This document shows, piece after piece, positions 32,027 through 37,922 of a stretch of DNA of 37,922 bases. Origin of the DNA: Lysinibacillus_B sp036662795 (GTDB lineage: Bacteria; Bacillota; Bacilli; Bacillales_A; Planococcaceae); assembly GCF_036662795.1 (NCBI RefSeq), contig NZ_JBAFWZ010000030.1, positions 1 through 37,922 on the forward strand, in the 5' to 3' direction. The notes beneath the pieces are model-generated. The model ran no database searches and had not been told where the DNA came from. It saw only the letters and a program-made list of their open reading frames with translations. Made by a program: the position numbers and the translations under genes. Each line of letters begins with the position of its first letter. The stretch's first letter is position 1.

Positions 32027-32402
32027 TATGTGTCTAGCTTCAGCGCCCAGCCCCTCGAGGTCGCCCCGTCCCCTCGGTCGAAAGCTGAAAAGATGCTTTC
32101 GATTCGTGGACTCCAGCGCTTGTCGGGGCAAAACGGGGCGCTTGCGCTTTTCTTATGTGTCTAGCTTCAGCGCCCAGCCCCTCGAGGTCGCCCCGTCCCC
32201 TCGGTCGAAAGCTGAAAAGATGCTTTCGATTCGTGGACTCCAGCGCTTGTCGGGGCAAAACGGGGCGCTTGTGCTTTTCGTATGTGTCTAGCTCCAGCGC
32301 CCAGCCCCTCGAGGTCGCTTCGAAAGTCTCTACGCGTGACAAGCACGCTAGGATCCTTTCTCCAGCGCTTGTCGGGGCAAAACAGGGCGCTTGCGCTTTT
32401 CT
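32027..32402 (+). repeat. Tandem array of a GC-rich dispersed repeat (three units)
   Basis: Unit 1 is 32027-32153, unit 2 is 32154-32280 (both 127 bases, two differences by eye), and unit 3 is 32281-32402 (122 bases). Each begins ATGTGTCTAGC, continues with CAGCGCCCAGCCCCTCGAGG and ends with CCAGCGCTTGTCGGGGC, then GGGCGCTTG and a T-rich tail. Units 1 and 2 carry the inner hairpin TCGAAAGC/GCTTTCGA. Unit 3 carries a different centre with GCGTG/CACGC. Open frames through the array on both strands follow the repeat and are not genes. The array fills the gap between the pyk terminator and fxsA. Confidence 0.93.
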
Positions 32403-32404
32403 TA

Positions 32405-32435
32405 TTGAAACTTTATCAAATTTTTATCGTATATA
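32405..32435 (+). promoter_or_regulatory. Weak candidate promoter of fxsA
   Basis: TTGAAA (32405-32410) and TATATA (32430-32435) are separated by 19 bases, longer than ideal. It begins directly after the repeat array. Confidence 0.3.
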
Positions 32436-32462
32436 GTATTAGATATAGTAAGGGGGGATTAG

Positions 32463-32852
32463 ATGAGAGCCATATTATTTACCTTTATTGCAAGTGTTTT
32501 TGCAGAAATTGCACTGTTCATTCTAGTAGGTAATGCTATTGGTGTTATGCCAACATTACTTTTCATTATAATATCGGGTGCACTAGGTATTGGGATTGCC
32601 AAAAAGTATGGTGTTAAATCATTTCAGGCGATTCAAACGAAAATTGCACAAGGACAGCCCCCAGGTGTTGCGCTTATTGAAGCCTTTATGATTTTTGTAG
32701 GTGCAGTTTTATTAATTATTCCTGGTTTCTTGACGAGTATCATTGGGCTTATGATGCTTACTTCATTTACGCGAAATTTATTTAAACCACTTATCTTTAT
32801 GTGGCTTCGTAAAAAGATGAAAAAAGGTCAAGTGATTATCGTGCAAAAATAG
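32463..32852 (+). CDS. fxsA: FxsA-family membrane protein
   Basis: This is a small inner-membrane protein of the FxsA family. In E. coli overproduced FxsA relieves exclusion of phage T7 by the F plasmid; its normal role is unknown. The product is 129 residues. Hydrophobic segments are at about 4-23, 28-46 and 74-101, and the C-terminal tail is basic (RKKMKKG). The family block SGALGIGIAKKYG is present. B. subtilis YtzA is the equivalent, in the same place after pyk. AAGGGGGGA lies ahead of the ATG. The end overlaps the end of ytvI on the other strand by 17 bases. Confidence 0.9.
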   Translation: MRAILFTFIASVFAEIALFILVGNAIGVMPTLLFIIISGALGIGIAKKYGVKSFQAIQTKIAQGQPPGVALIEAFMIFVGAVLLIIPGFLTSIIGLMMLTSFTRNLFKPLIFMWLRKKMKKGQVIIVQK

Positions 32853-33795
32853 ATTTTTCCTTAAGTTTAACTGCTAATAAAAGGAAGAATGGGCTTAGCA
32901 AAATTCCATAAAAACCAAACACTAATACAGAGGCAGCGCTGATGACAAATGAGTGGACCGTTCGCAAATGAAATGTGGACGCCCATAAGTAAGATTCAGT
33001 TAGCTGCCTTGTTGTTTGAATAATAATATAAATAACAATTATGGCTACACAAAATAGTGTATTGCCAGTAAAGAAATAATAAATTGCTAATGGCACGAGC
33101 ACAAATCCTATGCCGAAAAACGGTAGAGCGTCACAAACTGAAATTAGGAATGCCTTTAAGATAGCATGGTCAAACTTAAGCAGCATGAAGCCGATGCATA
33201 AAAGAATAAATGTTAAAAGGAATAATCGGACTTCTACAAACAAAAATCTTGTAAATAGATCCATTGCCTTTGAGAAATATCGTTTCCAATCTTCACGAAC
33301 AAGCTTTGGCGTATAGAGAAAGAACCAAAATCGATTACGTCTACTTTCAAATAATGAAAAATAAAACGCCATAATAAAAATAATTAACTCTAAAAAATAC
33401 TGAAACAATTGTTGTACAAGCTGAAATACATATTGGACGAGCTTATCTGCCATCGAAAGTGCATCGTTAAAAAGTGTAGAAAGTAAATTGGAAGGCTGCT
33501 GATTTGTATATTGAACGAGTGTGTCTTCTAAAAGGGGCAATAATAACATACTACTTTGCAGGGTTAGATGAATTAAAACATAGATTAAGTAGAAAAATGA
33601 TAAAGATATTAATAATACACTAAGAGCAAAAGGAATCTTTAGTTTTTTGTTGCAAAAATTAACAAACGGGTACACAATATAAGCACAAAAAATAGCAATA
33701 GATAGCGGTGAAACGATAATTGTAAGAAGTAAATAGCCGATTAAAATGAGAATTTTCATAGTACTTTTGGATACAGAAAAGGGAATATTATTCAT
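32836..33795 (-). CDS. ytvI: AI-2E-family permease-like protein YtvI
   Basis: This is a polytopic membrane protein of the AI-2E transporter superfamily, annotated in sporulating bacilli as sporulation integral membrane protein YtvI. The product is 319 residues with about seven hydrophobic segments: two near the N-terminus (about 13-45), one at 55-80, one at 125-150, and a C-terminal group (about 190-305). The B. subtilis protein is longer (about 370). The position between fxsA and citZ matches B. subtilis. AAAGGTGG lies 11 bases before the ATG, slightly far. A weak sigma-E-like element is upstream. The transported substrate is unknown. Confidence 0.8.
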   Translation of the reverse strand: MNNIPFSVSKSTMKILILIGYLLLTIIVSPLSIAIFCAYIVYPFVNFCNKKLKIPFALSVLLISLSFFYLIYVLIHLTLQSSMLLLPLLEDTLVQYTNQQPSNLLSTLFNDALSMADKLVQYVFQLVQQLFQYFLELIIFIMAFYFSLFESRRNRFWFFLYTPKLVREDWKRYFSKAMDLFTRFLFVEVRLFLLTFILLCIGFMLLKFDHAILKAFLISVCDALPFFGIGFVLVPLAIYYFFTGNTLFCVAIIVIYIIIQTTRQLTESYLWASTFHLRTVHSFVISAASVLVFGFYGILLSPFFLLLAVKLKEKSIFAR

Positions 33796-33823
33796 TTAAA
33801 AGCAGCCCACCTTTGTTTTATGT

Positions 33824-33853
33824 AATGTATATCTCGTTTGGAACTCAAATTTC
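33824..33853 (-). promoter_or_regulatory. Weak sigma-E-like promoter of ytvI
   Basis: On the minus strand TATACATT (33824-33831) fits the mother-cell sigma-E -10 (CATACAHT) at seven of eight positions. A poor -35 (GAAATTTG) lies 14 bases upstream. The call leans on the known sporulation control of ytvI. Confidence 0.3.
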
Positions 33854-33911
33854 TCTTTAAGACCCTTTTTTGATTTATAATGCACTTTTTTCCTAAAATA
33901 TTCGCTTTTCA

Positions 33912-33940
33912 TTCACAAAGCCGTCAAAATTGATTATAAT
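33912..33940 (+). promoter_or_regulatory. Sigma-A promoter of citZ
   Basis: TTCACA (33912-33917), exactly 17 bases, TATAAT (33935-33940). Transcription should start near 33947, giving a leader of about 105 bases. Confidence 0.78.
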
Positions 33941-33946
33941 GGTCCA

Positions 33947-33961
33947 TGTAAGCGATTTACT
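33947..33961 (+). promoter_or_regulatory. cre-like site at the citZ transcription start
   Basis: TGTAAGCGATTTACT resembles a CcpA catabolite site (such as TGTAAGCGTTTACA) with one extra base in the centre. It covers the predicted start site, a position where CcpA would block transcription. B. subtilis citZ is under catabolite control. Confidence 0.45.
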
Positions 33962-33984
33962 TATAGGTTCACCTGAGCAGAACG

Positions 33985-34015
33985 AAAGTGTTTTCTCTTT
34001 AAAAAAGAAAGCACT
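33985..34015 (+). promoter_or_regulatory. Hairpin in the citZ leader
   Basis: AAGTGTTTTCT, TTT / AAAGAAAGCACTT forms an imperfect stem of about 12 bp in the leader, about 40 bases before the start codon. No T-run follows, so it is not a terminator. It may protect the 5' end of the transcript. Confidence 0.4.
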
Positions 34016-34052
34016 TACAAAAAAATTATAATTTATGAAGGAGCGATTCATA

Positions 34053-35168
34053 ATGACAGCAACTAAAGGTTTAGAAGGTATCGTTGCAGCAGAGTCAAAA
34101 ATCAGTTCAATTATCGATGACACACTTACATACGTAGGTTACAACATCGATGATTTAACAAACAACGCTACGTTTGAAGAAGTAATTTATTTACTATGGC
34201 ACACTCGTTTACCAAAAGCGGACGAGCTGGCTGAATTAAAACAACAATTAGCAGACAATATGTCAATTCCTTCTGCAATTGCAGATTTATTTAAATCGAT
34301 GCCATTGAATACAGTTCATCCTATGGCTGCATTACGCACAGCAGTTTCAATGTTAGGTACATTTGATCCTGAAGCTGATGTAATGGACCCAGAAGCGAAC
34401 TACCGTAAAGCAATCCGTTTACAAGCACAAATTGCTACTGTAGTAACGACATTCTCTCGTGTACGTAATGGTTTAGAGCCAATTCAACCAAAACCAGAAT
34501 TAGGATATGCAGCGAACTTCTTGTACATGTTAACTGGACAAGAGCCAGCACCAATCGCAATCGAAGCATTCGATAAGGCGTTAGTTTTACATGCTGATCA
34601 TGAATTAAATGCTTCAACATTTACTGCACGTGTATGTGTAGCGACATTATCTGATGTTTATTCAGGTGTAACGGCTGCAATCGGCGCATTAAAAGGACCT
34701 TTACATGGTGGCGCTAACGAGCAAGTAATGAAAATGTTATCTGAAATTGGTTCACTTGATAACGTTGAGTCTTATATCCAAGGTAAACTTGATAATAAAG
34801 AAAAAATCATGGGCTTCGGACACCGCGTATATCGTAAGGGTGACCCACGTGCTCCACACTTACGTGTAATGTCACAAAAATTAACTGAATTAACTGGAAA
34901 GCCAGAGCTTTATGAAATGTCAGTTAAAATCCATGATATGATCGTAGAACAAAAGAACCTACCAGCTAACGTAGACTTCTTCTCTGCATCAGTATATGAT
35001 TCATTAGGAATCGAACATGATTTATTCACACCAATCTTTGCTGTATCTCGTACATCAGGTTGGGTAGCACATATCCTTGAACAGTATGCTAATAACCGCT
35101 TAATCCGTCCACGTGCAAACTACGTTGGACCAGGAATGCAAAAATACGTTCCAATCAACGAGCGATAA
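34053..35168 (+). CDS. citZ: Citrate synthase
   Basis: The enzyme condenses acetyl-CoA and oxaloacetate to citrate, the entry to the TCA cycle. The product is 371 residues, as in B. subtilis CitZ (372). The catalytic triad is H218 (GPLHGGANE), H257 (GFGHRVYRKGDPRA) and D308 (NVDFFSAS). The short dimeric Gram-positive form is indicated by the length. The ATG at 34053 is used because GAAGGAG lies nine bases ahead; an in-frame ATG at 34035 overlaps this site. It is followed by a hairpin and then icd, as in the B. subtilis citZ-icd-mdh cluster. Codon use is strongly biased, consistent with high expression. Confidence 0.97.
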   Translation: MTATKGLEGIVAAESKISSIIDDTLTYVGYNIDDLTNNATFEEVIYLLWHTRLPKADELAELKQQLADNMSIPSAIADLFKSMPLNTVHPMAALRTAVSMLGTFDPEADVMDPEANYRKAIRLQAQIATVVTTFSRVRNGLEPIQPKPELGYAANFLYMLTGQEPAPIAIEAFDKALVLHADHELNASTFTARVCVATLSDVYSGVTAAIGALKGPLHGGANEQVMKMLSEIGSLDNVESYIQGKLDNKEKIMGFGHRVYRKGDPRAPHLRVMSQKLTELTGKPELYEMSVKIHDMIVEQKNLPANVDFFSASVYDSLGIEHDLFTPIFAVSRTSGWVAHILEQYANNRLIRPRANYVGPGMQKYVPINER

Positions 35169-35190
35169 TTTAGAAAATATGCTAAACTTA

Positions 35191-35222
35191 TCTAGGACTG
35201 TGTGTATCTACGCAGTCCTAGA
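35191..35222 (+). terminator. Hairpin between citZ and icd
   Basis: A perfect 10-bp stem, TCTAGGACTG / CAGTCCTAGA, has a 12-base loop followed only by TTTACG. It may be a leaky terminator or a 3' stabiliser that lets some transcripts continue into icd. Confidence 0.65.
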
Positions 35223-35247
35223 TTTACGAATATAGGAGGCAATATTC

Positions 35248-36513
35248 ATGACTAACGGTAAAATTTCAGTAGAAAACGGTGTACTTCAAGTACCTAACAA
35301 TCCAGTAATCCCTTTCATCGAGGGTGACGGAATTGGGCCAGATATTTGGGCTGCAGCTTCTCGCGTTATCGACGCAGCTGTAGAAAAAGCTTATAACGGC
35401 GAAAAGAAAATCCAATGGTTAGAAGTACTTGCAGGTGAAAAAGCATTCAACCAAACTGGTGAGTGGTTACCACAAGAAACTTTAGACAAAATTAACGAAT
35501 ATTTAATCGCAATTAAAGGTCCATTAACAACTCCAATCGGTGGCGGTATCCGTTCCCTAAACGTAGCACTTCGTCAACAACTTGACTTATATGTATGCTT
35601 ACGTCCAGTTCGTCACTTTGATGGTGTTCCTTCTCCAGTTAAACGTCCAGAAGATGTAAACATGGTAATCTTCCGTGAAAACACTGAAGATATCTATGCA
35701 GGTATCGAGTTTGAAGCTGGTTCAGACCAAGCTAAAAAAATTATCGACTTCCTACAAACTGAATTCGGTACTAAAAACATTCGTTTCCCAGAAACTTCTG
35801 GTATTGGTGTAAAACCTGTATCTAAAGAAGGTACTGAGCGTTTAGTTCGAGCTGCAATCGAGTACGCGATCAAGCATAACCAACCTACAGTTACTTTAGT
35901 TCACAAAGGTAACATCATGAAGTTCACTGAGGGTGGATTTAAAAAATGGGGTTACGAGTTAGCTGAAAAAGAATTTGGTGAGCAAGTATTCACTTGGAAC
36001 CAATACGATGCAATCAAAGCTGAGCAAGGCGAAGCTGCTGCTAACGAAGCACAAAAGCAAGCTGAAGCTGCTGGCAAAATCATCGTAAAAGATTCTATCG
36101 CTGATATCTTCTTACAACAAATCTTAACTCGTCCAAACGAGTTCGACGTAGTAGCTACTATGAACTTAAATGGTGACTACATTTCTGATGCGCTAGCTGC
36201 ACAAGTTGGTGGTATTGGTATCGCTCCAGGTGCTAACATTAACTATGTAACTGGTCATGCGATCTTCGAAGCAACTCACGGAACAGCTCCAAAATACGCT
36301 GGTCTTGACAAAGTAAACCCATCTTCAGTATTACTTTCAGGCGTATTAATGCTTGAACACCTTGGCTGGCAAGAAGCTGCAGACATGGTTACTAACTCTG
36401 TAGAGAAAACAATCTCTTCTAAAGTAGTAACTTATGACTTCGCTCGTTTAATGGATGGTGCTACAGAAGTTAAATGTTCAGAGTTCGCTAACGAATTAAT
36501 TAAAAATCTTTAA
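35248..36513 (+). CDS. icd: Isocitrate dehydrogenase (NADP-type)
   Basis: The enzyme oxidises isocitrate to 2-oxoglutarate and CO2, normally producing NADPH. The product is 421 residues (B. subtilis Icd 423). The isocitrate-binding serine is S103 in GGGIRSLNVALRQ, equal to B. subtilis S104 (E. coli S113, the phosphorylation site). Other blocks are LRPVRHF, VIFRENTEDIYAGIE, the acidic metal site in ATMNLNGDYISDALAAQVGG, and the cofactor segment HGTAPKYAG. AGGAGGCAA precedes the ATG. No separate promoter is obvious between citZ and icd, so read-through from citZ is likely. The coding sequence is strongly codon-biased, like citZ. Confidence 0.97.
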   Translation: MTNGKISVENGVLQVPNNPVIPFIEGDGIGPDIWAAASRVIDAAVEKAYNGEKKIQWLEVLAGEKAFNQTGEWLPQETLDKINEYLIAIKGPLTTPIGGGIRSLNVALRQQLDLYVCLRPVRHFDGVPSPVKRPEDVNMVIFRENTEDIYAGIEFEAGSDQAKKIIDFLQTEFGTKNIRFPETSGIGVKPVSKEGTERLVRAAIEYAIKHNQPTVTLVHKGNIMKFTEGGFKKWGYELAEKEFGEQVFTWNQYDAIKAEQGEAAANEAQKQAEAAGKIIVKDSIADIFLQQILTRPNEFDVVATMNLNGDYISDALAAQVGGIGIAPGANINYVTGHAIFEATHGTAPKYAGLDKVNPSSVLLSGVLMLEHLGWQEAADMVTNSVEKTISSKVVTYDFARLMDGATEVKCSEFANELIKNL

Positions 36514-36610
36514 TTCTTATAATTTCTCTGTAATTTCATGTGAAAATTTACACAAATTGCTTAATGAACAATAATTTTTAAACGAAAACTTATGAGTCTT
36601 CAGTTAATTA

Positions 36611-36639
36611 TTGACATTGGAATAGTAAAGTATCACAAT
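36611..36639 (+). promoter_or_regulatory. Promoter-like pair just before the icd terminator
   Basis: A perfect TTGACA (36611-36616), 17 bases, CACAAT (36634-36639). Transcription would start near 36646, only about ten bases before a terminator hairpin. Confidence 0.4.
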
Positions 36640-36653
36640 GAAGTTAATTAAGG

Positions 36654-36688
36654 GAGGGAAGAGACTTGTCTCCTCCCTCTTTTTTTTA
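36654..36688 (+). terminator. Strong terminator downstream of icd
   Basis: The stem GAGGGAAGAGAC / GTCTCCTCCCTC (one mismatch) is followed by a run of eight T. It lies about 140 bases after the icd stop. Confidence 0.9.
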
Positions 36689-36737
36689 TTGAGGCAATGT
36701 TAAAATGTTATTGTGTTTTGTAATGTGGAAAGTGTTG

Positions 36738-36759
36738 AAATCTCTCAGAGAGAAGATTT
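36738..36759. promoter_or_regulatory. Dyad upstream of mdh
   Basis: TCTCTC-A-GAGAGA (36741-36753) is a perfect dyad, extended outward by AAA on the left and AGATTT on the right with one offset base. It lies 67 bases before the mdh start. Confidence 0.45.
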
Positions 36760-36825
36760 GCTTACAGAAAAATAATATTACGTAACAATGCTTTAAAAAA
36801 CCTAAATGTAAAGGGGCATATTCAA

Positions 36826-37764
36826 ATGACTTTGAAACGTAAAAAAATCTCTGTAATCGGTAGCGGGTACACAGGAGCTACTGCAGCCTTTTTAGTAGCG
36901 CAAAAAGAACTTGGCGATGTCGTGTTAGTTGATATTCCGGAAGCAGAAAACCCAACAAAAGGTAAGGCTTTAGATATGTGGGAAGCTGCTCCTGTACAAG
37001 GGTATGATTCATACGTAAAAGGCACTTCTGATTATGCGGATACAGCTCATTCTGATATTGTGCTGATCACTGCTGGTGTTGCACGTAAGCCTGGTATGAG
37101 CCGTGACGATTTAGTTCAAATCAATCAAAAAGTAATGGTTTCAGTTTCTGAGCAGGTTGCAAAGTACTCGCCGAATGCCATTATTTTAGTTTTAACTAAC
37201 CCGGTTGATGCTATGACGTATACGGTATACAAAACAACAGGGTTCCCGAAAAATCGTGTTATCGGACAATCTGGTGTTCTAGATACAGCTCGTTTCCGTG
37301 CCTTTATTGCGGAAGAATTAAATATTTCTGTAAAGGATATTACTGGATTTGTATTAGGTGGACACGGAGATACAATGGTACCACTTACACGTTATTCATT
37401 CGCTGGTGGCATTCCACTAGAGACATTAGTTTCAAAGGATCGTTTAGAGGAAATTGTTAATCGTACAAGAAATGGCGGTGCTGAAATTGTCAACCTGTTA
37501 GGCAATGGTTCGGCATATTATGCGCCAGCTGCGGCTATGGTCGAAATGACAGAGGCAATCTTGAAGGATCAAAAACGTGTATTACCTTCGATTGCATACT
37601 TAGAAGGTGAATATGGCTATAATGATTTATATTTAGGGGTTCCGACACTGCTTGGTGCGAACGGAATTGAAAAAATATTCGAGCTTGAATTAACTGATAA
37701 GGAAAAGGCAGCATTAGACGTTTCGGCAGAAGCAGTACGTGCTGTTATGACAGTTTTATCTTAA
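36826..37764 (+). CDS. mdh: Malate dehydrogenase (LDH-like family)
   Basis: The enzyme oxidises malate to oxaloacetate with NAD, closing the TCA cycle. The product is 312 residues, the B. subtilis length. The NAD fold starts ISVIGSGYTGATAAF, with D36 selecting NAD over NADP. R87 in GVARKPGMSRDDL on the mobile loop selects malate rather than lactate, where LDH has glutamine. The catalytic histidine is H180 in GGHGDTMVP, partnered with the aspartate in SGVLDTARF. AAAGGGGC precedes the ATG. It is separated from icd by a terminator and a 312-base gap, so it is probably transcribed mainly from its own promoter. A strong terminator follows. Confidence 0.97.
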   Translation: MTLKRKKISVIGSGYTGATAAFLVAQKELGDVVLVDIPEAENPTKGKALDMWEAAPVQGYDSYVKGTSDYADTAHSDIVLITAGVARKPGMSRDDLVQINQKVMVSVSEQVAKYSPNAIILVLTNPVDAMTYTVYKTTGFPKNRVIGQSGVLDTARFRAFIAEELNISVKDITGFVLGGHGDTMVPLTRYSFAGGIPLETLVSKDRLEEIVNRTRNGGAEIVNLLGNGSAYYAPAAAMVEMTEAILKDQKRVLPSIAYLEGEYGYNDLYLGVPTLLGANGIEKIFELELTDKEKAALDVSAEAVRAVMTVLS

Positions 37765-37774
37765 TCATAAATAT

Positions 37775-37808
37775 ACGAGTAGGGATATGATATCCTTGCT
37801 CGTTTTTT
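37775..37808 (+). terminator. Terminator of mdh
   Basis: The stem ACGAGTAGGGATA / TATCCTTGCTCGT (two G-T pairs) has a 3-base loop followed by seven T. Confidence 0.9.
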
Positions 37809-37837
37809 TAACGGTATAAGAAACGGTAAATCTTTGG

Positions 37838-37922
37838 CGCTTGCGCATTTCGGATGTGTCTAGCTCCATCGCCCAGCCCCTCGAGGTCGCTTCGAAAGTC
37901 TCTACGCGTGACAAGCACGCTA
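37838..37922 (+). repeat. Fourth copy of the GC-rich dispersed repeat, cut by the window end
   Basis: A unit tail (GGCGCTTGCGCATTTC, 37838-37853) is joined directly to a new unit head (GATGTGTCTAGCTCCATCGC onward). From GATGTGTC to the right edge it follows unit 3 of the array after pyk, including the GCGTG-acaag-CACGC centre. By eye there are few differences. It starts 30 bases after the mdh terminator. Confidence 0.9.

Larger units (their letters stand above)
36514..36825. other. Regulatory gap between icd and mdh
   Basis: In order it contains a promoter-like pair (36611-36639), a strong terminator (36654-36688) and a symmetric element (36738-36759) before mdh. No gene-sized frame is present. 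Confidence 0.6.

Noticed and set aside
32040..32533. Overlapping open frames of about 80-100 codons on both strands of the repeat array
   Set aside because: They follow the repeat units exactly, are rich in P, S and R as expected from GC-rich non-coding sequence, lack ribosome binding sites, and repeat their own sequence at the unit period.
33893..34123. Minus-strand frame across the citZ promoter and start
   Set aside because: It lies over a good sigma-A promoter and the citZ start and has no binding site.
36668..36690. Eight-codon frame (TTG start) through the terminator after icd
   Set aside because: The binding-site-like GGGAGGG is part of the hairpin arm and the codons come from the hairpin and T-run. 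I mention it only as a possibility in the finding on this region and do not call it a gene.
1..37922. CRISPR array, tRNA, rRNA, phage or insertion sequence genes
   Set aside because: No short regularly spaced repeats with unique spacers, no cloverleaf-like segments, and no transposase, integrase or phage structural motifs were seen on either strand.

Overview
The window is a conserved housekeeping stretch of the chromosome of an endospore-forming, low-GC Gram-positive bacterium (Bacillales). The gene order follows the B. subtilis rpsD-dgcP-msrC-hisJ-ezrA ... sppA-yteJ-tpx-ytxK ... ald ... ytkL-ytoI-ytpI-nrnA-dnaE-accD-accA-pfkA-pyk-fxsA-ytvI-citZ-icd-mdh backbone. Protein character, AT-rich composition and GC-rich dispersed repeats point to Lysinibacillus or a near relative in the Planococcaceae group. 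That genus call is inference. An alpha/beta-type SASP gene and ytvI support spore formation.

Layout. 1-1.3 kb: the start of a membrane-anchored protein running off the left edge (minus), then rpsD (minus) with a possible S4-binding leader. 1.8-5.0 kb: a GAF-GGDEF diguanylate cyclase (dgcP), then convergent msrC and hisJ. 5.1-9.3 kb: ezrA, then a cysteine desulfurase overlapping thiI, which together form a sulfur-relay pair for tRNA 4-thiouridine. 9.4-11.4 kb: a SASP gene with a sigma-G-like promoter and an acyl-CoA synthetase (ytcI). 11.4-11.9 kb: a gene-free patch of decayed dispersed repeats. 12.0-15.3 kb: sppA-yteJ behind a near-perfect sigma-W promoter, tpx and ytxK. 15.4-18.3 kb: a UspA protein with a pair of identical dyads in its promoter, ald, and an LCP-family wall enzyme. 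18.5-23.4 kb: an M24 peptidase, ytkL, ytoI, ytpI and nrnA. 23.4-26.5 kb: dnaE with a degenerate PHP active site. 26.5-29.1 kb: a GntR-type regulator with a large palindromic operator, leading into accD-accA. 29.2-32.0 kb: pfkA-pyk. 32.0-32.4 kb: three tandem copies of a GC-rich repeat. 32.5-33.8 kb: fxsA and ytvI, overlapping tail to tail. 34-37.8 kb: the TCA genes citZ, icd and mdh. The last 85 bases begin another copy of the same repeat.

Functionally the right half carries carbon from lower glycolysis (pfkA, pyk) through acetyl-CoA into either malonyl-CoA (accDA) or the TCA cycle (citZ-icd-mdh). Ends of transcription units are well marked by rho-independent hairpins. Several start codons were reassigned from Shine-Dalgarno placement: the SASP gene, yteJ, ytxK, uspA, ald, the M24 peptidase (TTG), ytpI, nrnA (TTG), the GntR gene, pfkA and citZ.

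I see no phage, insertion sequence, CRISPR array, rRNA or tRNA, and no convincing new multigene system. The most unusual material is non-coding: the modular GC-rich repeats that sit just past terminators, and several candidate operators.
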